Shown here in pieces: positions 19,278-30,760 of a stretch of DNA of 64,000 bases. The DNA is from an uncultured Paracoccaceae bacterium. GTDB taxonomy: Bacteria; Pseudomonadota; Alphaproteobacteria; Rhodobacterales; Rhodobacteraceae. The notes beneath the pieces are model-generated. The model made no database searches. It saw nothing but the letters and a program-made list of their open reading frames with translations, and had not been told where the DNA came from. Where the stretch lies: positions 186,001 to 250,000 of the forward strand of contig CANMTR010000002.1 of the NCBI GenBank assembly GCA_947500825.1. Reading direction: 5' to 3'. Both the position numbers and the translations under genes were made by a program. The number at the start of each line of letters is the position of its first letter. Within the stretch, counting starts at the first letter, position 1.

Positions 19278-21662
19278 ATGGATCTGCCGATCGACGAAGT
19301 GCTGGACGAGGTGCGCGAAGCGCTCGCGCAAGCGGGCCGCGTGGTACTGCAGGCGCCCCCCGGCGCAGGCAAGACCACCCGCGTGCCCCTCGCCCTGATG
19401 GACCGGGTCGAGGGCCGCATCGTGATGCTCGAGCCGCGCCGCCTGGCCGCGCGGGCCGCGGCCGAGCGCATGGCCGAGACCCTGGGCGAGCCGGTGGGGC
19501 GCACCGTCGGATACACCGTGCGCGGCGCGCGCGAGGTCTCGCGCGCCACCCGGATCGAGGTCGTGACCGAGGGCATCCTGACCCGGCGCATCCAGTCCGA
19601 CCCGGGGCTCGAGGGCGTGGGCGTGGTGATCTTCGACGAGTTCCACGAGCGGTCCCTCGACGCCGACCTGGGCCTCGCCCTGGTCTGGGAGGTGCGCGGG
19701 GCCCTGCGCGAGGACCTGGGCGTGGTCGTCATGTCGGCCACGCTCGACGCGGGCCCGGTGGCCGCCCTCCTGGGCGACGCGCCGGTGGTGACGAGCGCGG
19801 GCCGCGCCCACCCGGTGGAGGCGCGCTGGCTCGACCGCCCCGTGCCCAAGGGCCGCCGCTTCGAGGAGGCCATGGCCGATCTGATCTCCCGCGCCGTGGC
19901 GGAGGAGGCGGGCGGCGTGCTGGCCTTCCTCCCCGGCGAGGGGGAGATCCGGCGCGTGGCCGCGCGGCTCGACCTGCCTGGCGTGGAGGTGCGCCCGCTC
20001 TACGGCGCGCTGCCCTTCGCCGAGCAGCGCGCAGCGATCCGCCCCGCCGCGGGCCGCAAGGTGGTTCTGGCCACCGCCATCGCCGAGACGTCCCTGACCA
20101 TCGAGGACGTGCGCGTCGTGGTGGACGGCGGTCGGGCGCGGCGGGCGCGGTTCGACCCCGGCTCGGGGATGACGCGGCTGGTGACCGAGCGGGTGAGCCG
20201 TGCCGAGGCCGACCAGCGGGCGGGCCGCGCGGGCCGCGTCGCCCCCGGCGCGGCCTGGAAGCTCTGGACCAGGGGCGAGGACGGCGCCCTGCCCGCCCAA
20301 GCCCCGCCCGAGATCGCGGTGGCCGACCTGGCGGGGCTGGCGCTCGACATCGCGCTCTGGGGCGATCCGGAGGGGCGCGCCCTGCCCTTCCTGACGCCGC
20401 CGCCCGAGGGCGCACTGGCCGAGGCGCGCGACCTGCTCCACCGCCTGGGCGCGCTCGAGGGGGGCACGGTTACGGGCCACGGCCGGACGCTGGCCACGAT
20501 GCCGCTCCATCCGCGCCTTGCCCACATGCTGTCGGTCGCGGGCACGGGCGCCGCGGAGCTGGCCGCGCTCCTGTCGGACCGCGACATCCTGCGAGGCCAC
20601 GGCGCCGACCTCTCGGCCCGGATCAACGCGCTCGACGCGCCCGAACGGTTCGGCGTGGCGAAGGCCGCCGTCGCCCGCATCCGCACGGAGGCGAAGCGCC
20701 TGCGCCGCCTGGCGGGGCCGGACCGGGGACTCTCCCTCGCCCAGTCGGCCGCGCTGGCCTATCCCGACCGGGTGGGACTGCGCCGCACGGGCGAGGCGCC
20801 GCGCTTCCTGCTGTCGGGCGGCAAGGGCGCGCGGATGGTGGCCGACGACCCCCTGGCCGGGGAGCGGCTGGTCGTCGTCACCGACACCGACGGCCACCCC
20901 CGCGACGCCACGATCCGCCAGTCCGTCCCCATCGCCGAGGCCGATCTGCGCGCCGTCCACGGGGCGCGGATCGGCTGGGTGGAGGTCTGCGACTGGTCGC
21001 GCCGGCGGGGCCGCGTGGTCACCCGCCGGCAGGAGCGCTTCGGCGCCATCGCCCTCGACGACCGCACCTGGCCCGACGCGCCCCCCGACCGGGTGGCGCT
21101 CGCGATGCTCGACGGCGTGCGCGACCTGGGCCTATTCCCCGCCGGCGCGGCCCGGCGGTTCCTGGCGCGGGTGGCGCTCCTCGACCTCTTTGACACGTCC
21201 CAAGAGGCGCTCCTGGCCTCGGCCGAGGGCTGGCTTCTGCCGTTCCTCCAGGGCGTCTCCACCACCGAAGGGTGGAAGCGGTTCGACCTGCTGCCGCCCC
21301 TGCGCGCGCGCCTCGACTTCGACCAGATGCGCCGCCTCGACGCCGAGGCGCCCGCCCGCCTCGCCACGCCCCTGGGCCGCGAGATCCCCATTGATTACGG
21401 CGGGGAGGCGCCCGAGATCGCCGTCCGCGTGCAGGAGCTGTTCGGGATGGACACGCACCCGGTGGTGGCGGGCAGGCCGGTGAAGCTCACGCTCCTGTCG
21501 CCCGGGGGCCGCCCGGTGCAGGTGACGATGGACCTGCCGGGCTTCTGGGCGGGCAGCTACGCCGACGTGGCCAAGGACATGCGCGCGCGCTATCCCAAGC
21601 ATCCCTGGCCCGACGACCCCGCCGCGGCCGACCCGACCTCGCGCGCCAAGCGCCGGCGCTAG
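19278..21662 (+). CDS. hrpB: ATP-dependent RNA helicase HrpB
   Basis: A 794-residue DExH-box helicase. Walker A is PPGAGKTTR near residue 30, motif II is DEFHERS, motif III is MSATLD, and motif VI is contained in QRAGRAGRV. HrpB-specific C-terminal regions follow. It is a putative RNA helicase of uncertain physiological substrate. Its stop overlaps the convergent murD stop by four bases. Confidence 0.95.
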   Translation: MDLPIDEVLDEVREALAQAGRVVLQAPPGAGKTTRVPLALMDRVEGRIVMLEPRRLAARAAAERMAETLGEPVGRTVGYTVRGAREVSRATRIEVVTEGILTRRIQSDPGLEGVGVVIFDEFHERSLDADLGLALVWEVRGALREDLGVVVMSATLDAGPVAALLGDAPVVTSAGRAHPVEARWLDRPVPKGRRFEEAMADLISRAVAEEAGGVLAFLPGEGEIRRVAARLDLPGVEVRPLYGALPFAEQRAAIRPAAGRKVVLATAIAETSLTIEDVRVVVDGGRARRARFDPGSGMTRLVTERVSRAEADQRAGRAGRVAPGAAWKLWTRGEDGALPAQAPPEIAVADLAGLALDIALWGDPEGRALPFLTPPPEGALAEARDLLHRLGALEGGTVTGHGRTLATMPLHPRLAHMLSVAGTGAAELAALLSDRDILRGHGADLSARINALDAPERFGVAKAAVARIRTEAKRLRRLAGPDRGLSLAQSAALAYPDRVGLRRTGEAPRFLLSGGKGARMVADDPLAGERLVVVTDTDGHPRDATIRQSVPIAEADLRAVHGARIGWVEVCDWSRRRGRVVTRRQERFGAIALDDRTWPDAPPDRVALAMLDGVRDLGLFPAGAARRFLARVALLDLFDTSQEALLASAEGWLLPFLQGVSTTEGWKRFDLLPPLRARLDFDQMRRLDAEAPARLATPLGREIPIDYGGEAPEIAVRVQELFGMDTHPVVAGRPVKLTLLSPGGRPVQVTMDLPGFWAGSYADVAKDMRARYPKHPWPDDPAAADPTSRAKRRR

Positions 21663-23047
21663 GGGCCGAGCTCCGCCACCAGGGCGACGAAATCCTCCCC
21701 CCGCCGCTCGAAGTCCGGGTACTGGTCGAACGACGCCGCCGCGGGTGCGAGCAGCACCACCTCGCCGGGCAGGGCCTCCGCCGCCGCGCGGGCCACGGCC
21801 ACCGCCATCGTCTCGCAGATCTCCACCGGCACGCTCGTCAACTGCACCGCGAAGTCGCGCGCCGAATGGCCGATCAGATACGCCTTGGCGACCGAGCCCA
21901 GATGCGGCTCCAGCGCCGCCAGGCCCCCCTCCTTGCCCAGGCCGCCCGCGATCCAGCGCACCCGGTCGAAGGCCTGCAGCGCCTTGGCGGCCGCATCCAC
22001 GTTCGTGGCCTTCGAGTCGTTGACGAAGCGCACGCCACCGCGCTCGGCCACGAGCTGCGAGCGGTGCGGCAGCCCGGCGAAGCTGTGGAACGCCGCCGCG
22101 ATCGCCTTGGGCGATAGGCCCATGGCCCGGGTCGCGGCATAGGCGGCGCAGGCGTTCTGGTGGTTGTGGCTGCCCGGCAGGCCCTTCACGCCCGCGAGGT
22201 CGATCTCCCCCACCGCGCGGCCCTTGCGCCATTCCGACAGGTGCCCGCCTCGGGCCACCACCGACCAGCCCGGCCCGGGCAGCGCCCGCTCGACCGAGAC
22301 GCGGATCACCCGGTCGTCGCCGAACCCCTCGGCCATCTGTCCGGCCAGGAACTGCCCCTCGGCCTCGTCCACGCCGATTACCGCCCGGTCGGGTCCCCCT
22401 TCCGCGAAAAGGCGCCGCTTGGCCGCGAAATAGCCCCCCATCCCGCCGTGCCGGTCCAGGTGGTCGGGGGTGAGGTTGGTGAACACGGCGATGTCGGGCG
22501 TCAGCGCGCGCGCGAGCTCGGTCTGGTAGGACGAGAGCTCCAGCACCACGGCATCGGCTTCCCCCGGCGGGTCGAGGTCGAGGACGCCCCGGCCGATATT
22601 GCCGGCGAGCTGCACCCGCCGCCCGGCCTCGGACAGGACGTGGTGGATCAGCGCCGCGGTGGTGGACTTGCCGTTCGAGCCGGTGACCGCGATCACCTTC
22701 GGCGGCCCCGCCTCCCCAGCGCCCACGGAGCGGAAGAACAGGCCGATGTCGTTGTCCACCGCCACCCCCGCGGCGAGCGCGGCGGCCACCGCCTGGTGGG
22801 GCCGGGGATAGAGATGGGGGATGCCCGGCGACACGACCAGGCTCTCGACCCCCTCGAAGGCCCCCGCCCGCGTCAGATCGACGAGGTCGAACCCCTCGCT
22901 TTCCGCCCGCGCGCGCCCCTCGGCGCCGTCGTCCCAGCACACGGCGCGCCCGCCGCCCGCGCGGATCGCCCGCGCCGCCGACAGGCCCGACCGCCCAAGC
23001 CCCAGGACGGCAACGGTCCGGCCCGAGACGCCGAAGACGGGGATCAT
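21659..23047 (-). CDS. murD: UDP-N-acetylmuramoyl-alanine--D-glutamate ligase
   Basis: A 462-residue Mur ligase with the N-terminal [12 protein letters not shown] nucleotide-like fold, the ATP motif [11 protein letters not shown], the [10 protein letters not shown] segment and the C-terminal [10 protein letters not shown] motif. It adds D-glutamate to UDP-MurNAc-L-Ala in the cytoplasm. It is the last dcw gene here, 49 bases after mraY. A copy of the dispersed 5' element lies just before the ATG at 23047. Confidence 0.97.
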   Translation of the reverse strand: MIPVFGVSGRTVAVLGLGRSGLSAARAIRAGGGRAVCWDDGAEGRARAESEGFDLVDLTRAGAFEGVESLVVSPGIPHLYPRPHQAVAAALAAGVAVDNDIGLFFRSVGAGEAGPPKVIAVTGSNGKSTTAALIHHVLSEAGRRVQLAGNIGRGVLDLDPPGEADAVVLELSSYQTELARALTPDIAVFTNLTPDHLDRHGGMGGYFAAKRRLFAEGGPDRAVIGVDEAEGQFLAGQMAEGFGDDRVIRVSVERALPGPGWSVVARGGHLSEWRKGRAVGEIDLAGVKGLPGSHNHQNACAAYAATRAMGLSPKAIAAAFHSFAGLPHRSQLVAERGGVRFVNDSKATNVDAAAKALQAFDRVRWIAGGLGKEGGLAALEPHLGSVAKAYLIGHSARDFAVQLTSVPVEICETMAVAVARAAAEALPGEVVLLAPAAASFDQYPDFERRGEDFVALVAELGP

Positions 23048-23057
23048 GCCCCGCCTC

Positions 23058-23080
23058 CCCTCACCCTTTCGCAAATACCC
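23058..23080 (-). repeat. Dispersed 5' element, copy 2 (before murD)
   Basis: On the minus strand GGGTATTTG, CG, AAAGGGTGAGG, ending ten bases before the murD ATG in the mraY-murD spacer. The AGGGGAGG tail could serve as part of the ribosome site. Confidence 0.7.
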
Positions 23081-23096
23081 GGCACGACATCCGCCA

Positions 23097-24182
23097 TCAG
23101 CGCAGCTTCAGGGTGGCGAGCCCGATCAATGCCAGGATCAGCGAGATGATCCAGAACCGGATCACGATCTGCGGTTCGGCCCAGCCGCGCTTCTCGAAGT
23201 GGTGGTGGATCGGCGCCATCAGGAAGACCCGCTTGCCCGTGCGCTTGAAGTAGGCGACCTGCACGATGACCGACAGGGCCTCGGCCACGAACAGCCCGCC
23301 CACGATTCCCAGCACCAGCTCGTGCTTGATCGCCACCGCGATGGCCCCCAGCGCGCCGCCCAGCGCGAGGGACCCGGTGTCACCCATGAAGACCGCCGCG
23401 GGCGGCGCGTTGTACCACAGGAAGCCGAGCCCCCCGCCGATCAGCGCGGAGGTGAAGATCAGGATCTCGCCCGTGCCGGGCACGTAATGCACGTCGAGAT
23501 AGGTGGTGAAGTCGGTACGCCCCACGGTGTAGGCAATGATCCCCAGGGTCGCGCCCGCGATCATCACCGGCATGATCGCCAGCCCGTCCAGTCCGTCGGT
23601 CAGGTTCACCGCGTTGGCCGCGCCCACGATCACCAGCGTGGCGAAGGGCACGAACAGCAGCCCGAGGTTCAGGAGCACGTTCTTGAACACCGGAAAGGCG
23701 AGCTGCCCGGTCAGCTCGGCGGGGTGGAACCACGTGGCCCAGGCCGCGGCGACCGCCGAGATCGCGAACCCGAGGCCAAGCCGCACCCGGCCCGACAGCC
23801 CGGCATGGGTGTTGCGGGTGATCTTGGCGTAGTCGTCCATGAAGCCGAGCACCCCGAAGGCCCCGGTCACGAACAGCAGCATCCACACGTAAGGGTTGTC
23901 GAGCCGCCCCCACAGCAGGGTGGAGACCAGGAGCGCGCCCAGGATCAGGACGCCCCCCATGGTCGGCGTGCCCGCCTTGGTCTGCAGGTGGCTCTCCGGC
24001 CCGTCCAGGCGGATCGGCTGGCCGAATCGCTGCCGCCGGCGCAGCAGGTTGATCAGGGGCTGCCCGAAGACGAAGCCGAAGATCAGCGCCGTGAAGAACG
24101 CCATGCCGGAGCGGAACGTGATGTACTGGAAGAGGTTGAAGAGGCCGCCCCCGTCGGACAGGCCGGTCAGCCAGTAGAGCAT
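23097..24182 (-). CDS. mraY: Phospho-N-acetylmuramoyl-pentapeptide transferase
   Basis: A 361-residue membrane enzyme with about ten helices. The DDYAKI aspartate pair, [13 protein letters not shown] and the [13 protein letters not shown] loop are all present. It transfers the MurNAc-pentapeptide to undecaprenyl phosphate to form lipid I at the inner membrane. The gap to murF is a single base. Confidence 0.98.
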   Translation of the reverse strand: MLYWLTGLSDGGGLFNLFQYITFRSGMAFFTALIFGFVFGQPLINLLRRRQRFGQPIRLDGPESHLQTKAGTPTMGGVLILGALLVSTLLWGRLDNPYVWMLLFVTGAFGVLGFMDDYAKITRNTHAGLSGRVRLGLGFAISAVAAAWATWFHPAELTGQLAFPVFKNVLLNLGLLFVPFATLVIVGAANAVNLTDGLDGLAIMPVMIAGATLGIIAYTVGRTDFTTYLDVHYVPGTGEILIFTSALIGGGLGFLWYNAPPAAVFMGDTGSLALGGALGAIAVAIKHELVLGIVGGLFVAEALSVIVQVAYFKRTGKRVFLMAPIHHHFEKRGWAEPQIVIRFWIISLILALIGLATLKLR

Positions 24183-24183
24183 C

Positions 24184-25599
24184 TCAGGTGTCCTCTCGCG
24201 GGTTTCGGCGGTCGCGATGCCCCAGATCCCGGATCGCGTCAACGACGCGCGCGGTCCTGGCGCCCTTAGACCCCTTCACCAGCACCACGTCGCCGGGCCG
24301 GAGCAGGCGGCCGATCTCGGCGGCCAGCGCCTCGGCGGTCTCGCGCCATTCGCCGCGCCGGCCCGCCTCCAGCGCGTCGAAGGCGGCGCGGATGCGGGGC
24401 CCGGCGGCATGGACGACGTCCACCGCCTCCATCGCGGGGTGATCCGCCAGGCCCGCGTGGAGGCGCGCCTCGTCCGCGCCCAGCTCCAGCATGTCGCCCA
24501 GGACCGCGACGCGGCGCCCGCCCGCGCCGGGGCGCGCCGCGGCCAGCCGCTCCAGCGCCGCGCCCATCGAGGCGGGGTTGGCGTTGAAGGCGTCGTCGAT
24601 GAGGTCGATGGCGCGGTCCTCCACCCGGTCGAGCACGATGCGCTCGCGGGTGCCGCGCCCGGCGGGGGGCCGCCAGGCCGAGAGCGCCCGGGCGGTCACG
24701 TCCGCGTCCGCGCCCACGGCGCCGGCGGCGGCGATCACCCCGGCCGCGTTCATCGCCAGGTGCCGGCCCACGCCGCCGATGCGGAACACGATCGGCTGGC
24801 CCCGGTCGCGGGCACGCACCACCGTGGTCTCGTCGTGCAGGTGCACCTCCTCGAGGCGCAGATCGGCCGACGCGCTCTCGCCGAAGCGCACGGCCCCGTC
24901 GCCCGCCGCCCGCTCCAGGATCGGCGTCACGTCGAGGTCCGCGTTCAGGATCGCCGCGCCGCCCGGCTCCAGCCCCTCGAAGATCGCGGCCTTCTCGCGG
25001 GCGATCCCCTCGAGGTCGCCGAACGCCTCCAGGTGGGCGGGCGCGACGTTGGTGACGATGGCGGCGTGGGGCCGGGCCATGCGCGCCAGCGGCGCGATCT
25101 CGCCCGGGTGGCTCATCCCGATCTCGATCACCGCCAGGTCCGCGCCCGGATCGCATCGCGCCAGGGTCAGCGGCACGCCCCAGTGGTTGTTGTAGCTCGC
25201 CTCGGCCGCGTGGACGCGCATCTGCGCCCCGAAGGCCGTGCGCGCCATCTCCTTGGCGGTGGTCTTGCCCACGGAACCGGTGATCGCCAGCACCCGGCCC
25301 CCGAACCGGGCCCGGCCCGCCCGGCCCAGGTCCTCCAGCGCGCGCTGCACGTCCGCCACGACCAGGAGCGGCGCGTCCTCCGCCACCCCTTCGGGGATGC
25401 GGGAGACGAGCGCGGCGGCCGCCCCCCCCTCCAGCGCGCGGGCGACGAAGTCGTGCCCGTCGCGCGCAGCACTCAGGGCCACGAACAGGTCGCCGGGCCG
25501 GAGCGTGCGCGTGTCGATGGACACGCCCGTGGCCTGCCAGTCGCCCGTGGCCCGCCCGCCCGTGGCGCGGGCGGCGTCGGCGGCGCTCCACAGGCTCAT
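24184..25599 (-). CDS. murF: UDP-MurNAc-tripeptide--D-alanyl-D-alanine ligase
   Basis: A 471-residue Mur ligase with the ATP motif [13 protein letters not shown], the [12 protein letters not shown] segment and the [10 protein letters not shown] motif. It adds D-Ala-D-Ala to complete the pentapeptide. Its ATG overlaps the murE stop (ATGA). Confidence 0.97.
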   Translation of the reverse strand: MSLWSAADAARATGGRATGDWQATGVSIDTRTLRPGDLFVALSAARDGHDFVARALEGGAAAALVSRIPEGVAEDAPLLVVADVQRALEDLGRAGRARFGGRVLAITGSVGKTTAKEMARTAFGAQMRVHAAEASYNNHWGVPLTLARCDPGADLAVIEIGMSHPGEIAPLARMARPHAAIVTNVAPAHLEAFGDLEGIAREKAAIFEGLEPGGAAILNADLDVTPILERAAGDGAVRFGESASADLRLEEVHLHDETTVVRARDRGQPIVFRIGGVGRHLAMNAAGVIAAAGAVGADADVTARALSAWRPPAGRGTRERIVLDRVEDRAIDLIDDAFNANPASMGAALERLAAARPGAGGRRVAVLGDMLELGADEARLHAGLADHPAMEAVDVVHAAGPRIRAAFDALEAGRRGEWRETAEALAAEIGRLLRPGDVVLVKGSKGARTARVVDAIRDLGHRDRRNPREDT

Positions 25600-27080
25600 G
25601 CCACGCGGCCGTCGAGCGCGGCGACGGCGAGGCTCGCCTGTTCCGCGTCGTCGAACGGATAGGTCGTGGCGCCCACCACCTGTCCCGTCTCGTGGCCCTT
25701 GCCCGCGATCAGCAGGGCGTCGCCCTCCTCGAGCGCGTCGATCCCGCGCAGGATCGCCTCCGCCCGGTCGCCCACCTCCATGGCCTCCGCGTCGGCCTGC
25801 AGGATCGCGGCGCGGATCGCGCCCGGGTCCTCGGTGCGGGGGTTGTCGTCGGTCACGATGCGGATGTCGGCCTGGGCGCGCGCGGCGCCGCCCATCAGGG
25901 GCCGCTTGCCCCGGTCGCGGTCGCCCCCCGCCCCGAAGACGACCACGAGACGGCCCATCACGTGGGGGCGCAGCGCGGCCAGCGCCGTCTCCAGCGCGGC
26001 GGGCGTGTGGGCATAGTCCACGAACACCGCGGCGCCGTTGCCGCGGGTGGCCGCGAGCTGCATCCGCCCCCGCACCGTCCGCACCCGCGCCAGCGCGGCG
26101 AAGACGTGGTCGGGCTCGGCCCCGCAGGCGATGGCGAGGCCGGCCGCGACCAGCACGTTCTCGGCCTGGAAGCCCCCGATCAGGTTCAGCCGAGCCTGAC
26201 GCGCGGTCCCGTTCCAAGCGAATCGCAGGTCCTGCCCGGTGGCGTCGAACCTCTGGGTGACGATCCTGAGCGCGGCACCCGGGCGCCGCCCCACGCTCAG
26301 GACGTCCTGGCCCCGCGCCTCGGCCAGGGCCACGATCTCGTCGCCGCGAGGATCGTCGAGGTTGACCACCGCCGTCCCGTCCTCGGGCAGCACGCGGGCG
26401 AAGAGCCCCGCCTTGGCGGCGAAGTAGGCGTCGAACCCGGCGTGGTAGTCCAGGTGGTCCTGGGTGAAGTTGGTGAAGCCCGCGGCCCGCAGGGTCACCC
26501 CGTCCAGCCGCCGCTGGTCCAGCCCGTGGGAGGAGGCCTCCATCGCCGCGTGGGTGATCCCGGCGCGCGCCGCGCCCGCCAGCGTCCGGTGCAGGGTGAC
26601 GGGCTCGGGCGTGGTGTGCTGGAGGGAGGCGTCCCAGTCGCCCTCCACGCCCGTGGTCCCGATATTGACGGCCCGCTCGCCCAGCGCCTGCCAGATCTGC
26701 CGGGTGAAGCTCGCCACCGAGGTCTTGCCGTTGGTGCCGGTCACCGCGGCCACGGTGGCGGGCGCCTCGCCGAACCACAGGGCGGCGGCGAAGGCGAGCG
26801 CGGCGCGCGGCTCCTCGGCCACCACCAGCGCCAGGTCCCGCGCCTCGGGAAGGTCCGCCACGCGCGCGGCACCGTCGCGGTCGGTCAGGATCGCCGCGGC
26901 CCCGGCGGCGATCGCCGCCGCGGCGTGCTCGGCCCCGTGGACGCGGGTGCCCGGCAGCGCCGCGAAGAGGTGCCCCGCCCGGGTGTCGCGGCTGTCCACG
27001 CTGATCCCGGTGATCCGCGCCTCGGCCCCCCCTTGCGCGGTCAGGCCCAGCCCCGCCAGCGTTCGTTTCGGCTCGTCCAT
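25596..27080 (-). CDS. murE: UDP-MurNAc-dipeptide--meso-diaminopimelate ligase
   Basis: A 494-residue Mur ligase with ATP motif GTNGKTS and the DNPRTEDP motif that selects meso-diaminopimelate rather than lysine, matching a Gram-negative wall. It lies between ftsI (12-base gap) and murF (4-base overlap). Confidence 0.97.
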   Translation of the reverse strand: MDEPKRTLAGLGLTAQGGAEARITGISVDSRDTRAGHLFAALPGTRVHGAEHAAAAIAAGAAAILTDRDGAARVADLPEARDLALVVAEEPRAALAFAAALWFGEAPATVAAVTGTNGKTSVASFTRQIWQALGERAVNIGTTGVEGDWDASLQHTTPEPVTLHRTLAGAARAGITHAAMEASSHGLDQRRLDGVTLRAAGFTNFTQDHLDYHAGFDAYFAAKAGLFARVLPEDGTAVVNLDDPRGDEIVALAEARGQDVLSVGRRPGAALRIVTQRFDATGQDLRFAWNGTARQARLNLIGGFQAENVLVAAGLAIACGAEPDHVFAALARVRTVRGRMQLAATRGNGAAVFVDYAHTPAALETALAALRPHVMGRLVVVFGAGGDRDRGKRPLMGGAARAQADIRIVTDDNPRTEDPGAIRAAILQADAEAMEVGDRAEAILRGIDALEEGDALLIAGKGHETGQVVGATTYPFDDAEQASLAVAALDGRVA

Positions 27081-27092
27081 GTCCCTGCTCCC

Positions 27093-28889
27093 TCAGTTAG
27101 AGGTCGAGGTCAGTGTTAGCGTGGTCGGGTCGACGGGTTCAATCGCGGGGGCGAGCCCGAGGAGCGGCGCGGTGCGCCGGATCACCTCGGCGGCCACCGG
27201 CACCGCCGTCCACCCGGCGGTGCGGCGCGGCTCCGAGCCGGAATTGTCGCTGGCCTCGTCGAGGGTCACGATCAGCACGTATTGCGGGTCCGACGCGGGG
27301 AACACGCTGGCGAAGGTGTTGATGTTCTTGTCCTGGTGGTATCCGCGCCCGTCCTCCAGGGGCTTGTTCGCGGTCCCGGTCTTGCCGCCCACCTCGTAGC
27401 CCGGCACCGCGCCGAAGCTCGCGGTGCCCCGCAGCACCACCTGGCGCAGCATGTCGGCCGCCGCCTGGCTGACCTCCGGGCGCACGAGGCGCGGCCCCGG
27501 CGCCACGCTGTCGCGCTTCAGGAGCGTGGGCGTCACCTTCGTGCCCCCGTTCAGGAGCGACGAATACGCGGTCGCGAGATGCAGCGGAGAGGCCGAGAAG
27601 CCGTGCCCGTAGGAGGCGGTGATCGTCACGATATCGGACCACTTGGGCGGCACCAGCGGCCTGGCCCAGGGCGCCTCCACCAGCTCCACCGGGGTGGGCT
27701 CGAACACGCCGAACTTCGACAGGAAATCGCGCTGCCGCGCGCCGCCGATCTCCAGCGCCATGTTCGCGGTGCCGACGTTGGAGCTTTCCACGATCACGTC
27801 CGTGGCCGACAGGAGCGGCCCGTAGTTCTTGTTCTGGAACTCGCGGATCGTGTGGCGGCCCCAGCGCAGGGGCGCGTCCGCCTCCACCAGGGTCGAGGGC
27901 GTGACGTGGCCCAGCTCCATCGCCTGGGCCACCGCGAAGATCTTGAACGTCGATCCCAGCTCGTAGACGCCCTGCACCGCCCGGTTGAAGATCGGGCTCT
28001 CGGCCGCGTCGCCCGAAACGGGGGCCGCGGGCCGGTCGTTGGGGTCGAAGTCGGGCAGCGACACCATCGACAGGACCTCGCCGGTGTCCACGTCCATCAG
28101 GATGCCCGCCGCGCCCTTGGCGTTCATCAGCCGCATGCCGCCCCACAGCACCTCGCGCATGGTGCTCTGCACGCTCATGTCGATGCTCAGGGCCAGCGCC
28201 TCGCCGCCCCGCGCGGGGTCGCGCAGGGTCGCGTCCATCGCCTTCTCGACGCCCGCGACGCCCACCAGCTCGGCCGAGGACACGCCCTCCTGCCCGAAGC
28301 GGGTGCCGCCCAGGACATGCGCCGCGAGCCGCCCGTTGGGATAGAGACGCATCTCGCGCGGGCCGAACAGCAGGCCCGGATCGCCGATGTCGTGCACCGC
28401 CTGGCGCTGCTCGGGGCTGACCTTCTTCTTGATCCACAGGAACTTGCGCTTGCCGGTGAAGTCCTCGAGCAGGGCCTCGGCGTCCAGGTCGGGGAAGATC
28501 GCGGCGAGCTTCTCGGCCGCGCCGGCCTTGTCCACCATGTGCGGCGGCTGGGCATAGAGCGCGTAGGTCGACAGGTTCGTGGCCAGGATGCGCCCGTTGC
28601 GGTCGGTGATGTCGGCGCGCTGCGCGGCGATGGACTGTCCGGCCAGCTCGACGCTGGGCTCCTCGGGCACCGCCGCCGCCAGCAGGCCCATCCGCCCGCC
28701 GATCAGCGCGAAGGCCGCCAGGAACGACGCCGCCAGCAGCACCAGCCGCCCCTCGGCGCGGCGCCGGGCCCGGTCGCGCCCGTGCTCGCGGCGCAGGCGC
28801 AGGTTCTCGCGCTCGATCGCGTCGGGGCTCTCGCCCCGCGCGCGGGCCGACAGGATGCGCGCGAGCGGTCGCAGGGGCGTGCGGATCAT
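27093..28889 (-). CDS. ftsI: Division transpeptidase FtsI (PBP3)
   Basis: A 598-residue class B penicillin-binding protein. A basic cytoplasmic N-terminus is followed by a membrane helix near residues 48-68, a dimerisation domain (ITDRNGRILATNLST) and the transpeptidase domain with YELGSTFKIF (active serine), ESSNVGT and GGKTGTAN. It makes septal crosslinks with FtsW, whose gene is not in this window. The ATG at 28889 overlaps the ftsL stop by four bases. Confidence 0.96.
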   Translation of the reverse strand: MIRTPLRPLARILSARARGESPDAIERENLRLRREHGRDRARRRAEGRLVLLAASFLAAFALIGGRMGLLAAAVPEEPSVELAGQSIAAQRADITDRNGRILATNLSTYALYAQPPHMVDKAGAAEKLAAIFPDLDAEALLEDFTGKRKFLWIKKKVSPEQRQAVHDIGDPGLLFGPREMRLYPNGRLAAHVLGGTRFGQEGVSSAELVGVAGVEKAMDATLRDPARGGEALALSIDMSVQSTMREVLWGGMRLMNAKGAAGILMDVDTGEVLSMVSLPDFDPNDRPAAPVSGDAAESPIFNRAVQGVYELGSTFKIFAVAQAMELGHVTPSTLVEADAPLRWGRHTIREFQNKNYGPLLSATDVIVESSNVGTANMALEIGGARQRDFLSKFGVFEPTPVELVEAPWARPLVPPKWSDIVTITASYGHGFSASPLHLATAYSSLLNGGTKVTPTLLKRDSVAPGPRLVRPEVSQAAADMLRQVVLRGTASFGAVPGYEVGGKTGTANKPLEDGRGYHQDKNINTFASVFPASDPQYVLIVTLDEASDNSGSEPRRTAGWTAVPVAAEVIRRTAPLLGLAPAIEPVDPTTLTLTSTSN

Positions 28890-29227
28890 GGGCGGGCCTC
28901 GCTCATCAGGGGGATCGGCGCCGAGAGCGGGCCGATCTCGGGCGGCGGAAAGGGGATCTCCTCCGCGTCGGCGAAATGCTCCGAGGACAGGGGCAGCAGT
29001 TCCAGCTGGTCGAAGTTCATGATCGCCAGCTCGCGCAGCCGCTCGGGGCGGTTGAGATAGGCCCATTCGGCCTTCAGGATCGCCAGCGTCTCGCGCTGGC
29101 CGCCGATGTCGCGCTGCAGCTGCTGCACGCGGGCCAGCGACTTCTGGGTCTCGTAGTTCTCGGAATAGGCCCAGAACGACATCGCCACGATGGCGAGCCC
29201 GGGCAGGATATAGGCGAGCGTCCGCAT
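28886..29227 (-). CDS. ftsL: Cell division protein FtsL
   Basis: A 113-residue bitopic protein with one N-terminal membrane helix (about residues 3-21), then a coiled-coil region and the short motif WAYLNRPERLRELA typical of alphaproteobacterial FtsL. It bridges FtsB/FtsQ to the FtsWI synthase. The ATG at 29227 is one base from the rsmH stop. Confidence 0.92.
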   Translation of the reverse strand: MRTLAYILPGLAIVAMSFWAYSENYETQKSLARVQQLQRDIGGQRETLAILKAEWAYLNRPERLRELAIMNFDQLELLPLSSEHFADAEEIPFPPPEIGPLSAPIPLMSEARP

Positions 29228-29228
29228 C

Positions 29229-30206
29229 TCAGATCTCCTCGGGCCGGACAATGGCGGGAAGGCCGAGGCGGTCGCGCTCGGCGGGGGCGGCGGGGGCCTC
29301 GGTGCGCGTGGCGATCCTGAGCCGCGCGGAGCGCGCGCGGGGGTTGGCCTCGCGCTCCTCCGCGTCGGCCGCGATCCCCTTGGTCGGCTGCGCGAACCGC
29401 GGATCGGTCTCCTCGGGCGCGGGCTGGAAGCGGTTGCCGCCCCCCGTCTTGCCCGCACGCTGCTGGAAGAACCGCTTGACCACCCGGTCCTCCATGGAAT
29501 GGAAGCTGACCACGGCGAGCCGCCCGCCGGGCGCCAGCGCGCGCTCGGCCGCCTCCAGGCCCGCGACCAGTTGGCCGAACTCGTCGTTCACCGCGATCCT
29601 GAGCGCCTGGAAACTGCGCGTCGCGGGGTGGCTCTGGCCCGGCTTGGGGCGCGGCAGCACGCTCTCGACGATGCGCGACAGGGCACGCGTCGTCTCGATC
29701 GGCGCCTCGGCGCGGGCGCGCACGATGGCCCGCGCGATGCGGCGCGACGCGCGCTCCTCGCCGTAGTGGAACAGGATGTCGGCCAGCCGCGCCTCGTCGG
29801 CCTCGGCCACGATCTCGGCGGCGCTCGGCCCGCCGCCGCCCATCCGCATGTCGAGCGGCCCGTCGCGCATGAAGGAGAAGCCCCGCTCCGCCCGGTCGAG
29901 CTGCATGGACGATACCCCAAGGTCCAGCACCACGCCCTCCACCGGGCCGCCGGCGATCTCGTCGAGGTCGGAGAACGTCCCCTCCACCAGCCGCAGGGCA
30001 TCGCCGTGCTCGCCCGCCCAGTCCGCCGCCATCCCGAACACCGCCGGGTCGCGGTCGATGCCGATCACCCGCGCGGCCCCCGCGTCCAGCAACCCGCGCG
30101 CGTAGCCGCCCGCGCCGAACGTCCCGTCGACCCAGGTGCCCTCCACCGGCGCGCAGTGGCGCAGGATCGGGCCCAGCAGGACGGGGACGTGGGGCGCCGC
30201 GCTCAT
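29229..30206 (-). CDS. rsmH: 16S rRNA (cytosine-1402-N4) methyltransferase
   Basis: A 325-residue SAM-dependent methyltransferase (MraW). Motifs seen include [41 protein letters not shown] and [11 protein letters not shown]. It modifies C1402 of 16S rRNA. It overlaps mraZ by four bases. Confidence 0.97.
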   Translation of the reverse strand: MSAAPHVPVLLGPILRHCAPVEGTWVDGTFGAGGYARGLLDAGAARVIGIDRDPAVFGMAADWAGEHGDALRLVEGTFSDLDEIAGGPVEGVVLDLGVSSMQLDRAERGFSFMRDGPLDMRMGGGGPSAAEIVAEADEARLADILFHYGEERASRRIARAIVRARAEAPIETTRALSRIVESVLPRPKPGQSHPATRSFQALRIAVNDEFGQLVAGLEAAERALAPGGRLAVVSFHSMEDRVVKRFFQQRAGKTGGGNRFQPAPEETDPRFAQPTKGIAADAEEREANPRARSARLRIATRTEAPAAPAERDRLGLPAIVRPEEI

Positions 30207-30709
30207 TCGCCCTCCTCCTCGGACTCGAGATGCACCATCGGGTCCTCTTCGGGGTCGTAGCCGAGCTCGGGCGCGGCGGCGGGGCGCGACCGCTTGGCCA
30301 TCCGCGTCTCCGGCTCCCAGATCTGGAAGGTCTCGCCGCGGCCCACCATCATCGCCTTGTCCGACAGGCCCAGCTTCTCGCGCGCGGCGGGCGGCACCAC
30401 GATGCGGCCCGTCTCGTCCACCGCGATCTGCACCGAAAGCTCGTAGAGGACCTCCTCGAGGTCGATGCGGCGCGGGTCGGCGGGCTTGAGGCGGCGGATC
30501 TGGCGGCGCAGGGTGGCGCCGCGCGCCACCGTCATGCCCTGCACGTAAGGGGTGCGCTCGTCGCCGATGACCAGCAACAGCCGGGGATAGGCCCCCGCGT
30601 CGCGGTCGGGGTCGCCCTGGTCCAGCACCTTGCGGAACTCGGCGGGGATCGACATGCGGCCCTTCGCGTCGATCTTGTTTTCGTGCCGCCCGATGAAGAC
30701 GTCGAACAC
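30203..30709 (-). CDS. mraZ: Transcriptional regulator MraZ
   Basis: A 168-residue AbrB-fold protein with two MraZ repeats ([20 protein letters not shown], then [20 protein letters not shown]). It begins at a GTG (30707-30709) behind AGAGGGG. MraZ forms ring-like multimers and represses its own dcw operon by binding tandem TGGGN boxes; candidate boxes are at 30991-31015. The acidic C-terminal tail is usual for alphaproteobacteria. Confidence 0.96.
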   Translation of the reverse strand: MFDVFIGRHENKIDAKGRMSIPAEFRKVLDQGDPDRDAGAYPRLLLVIGDERTPYVQGMTVARGATLRRQIRRLKPADPRRIDLEEVLYELSVQIAVDETGRIVVPPAAREKLGLSDKAMMVGRGETFQIWEPETRMAKRSRPAAAPELGYDPEEDPMVHLESEEEGE

Positions 30710-30742
30710 CGAAAACCCCTCTTGACCGCTTTGCCCCGTTAC

Positions 30743-30760
30743 GATTCAGGTGATTCAGGT
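30743..30760. repeat. Tandem GATTCAGGT pair containing two GANTC sites
   Basis: GATTCAGGT occurs twice head to tail, giving two GANTC sequences nine bases apart in the mraZ leader, 34-51 bases before the GTG. GANTC is the target of the alphaproteobacterial methyltransferase CcrM. The repeat is plain in the sequence; any role in control is inference. Confidence 0.6.
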
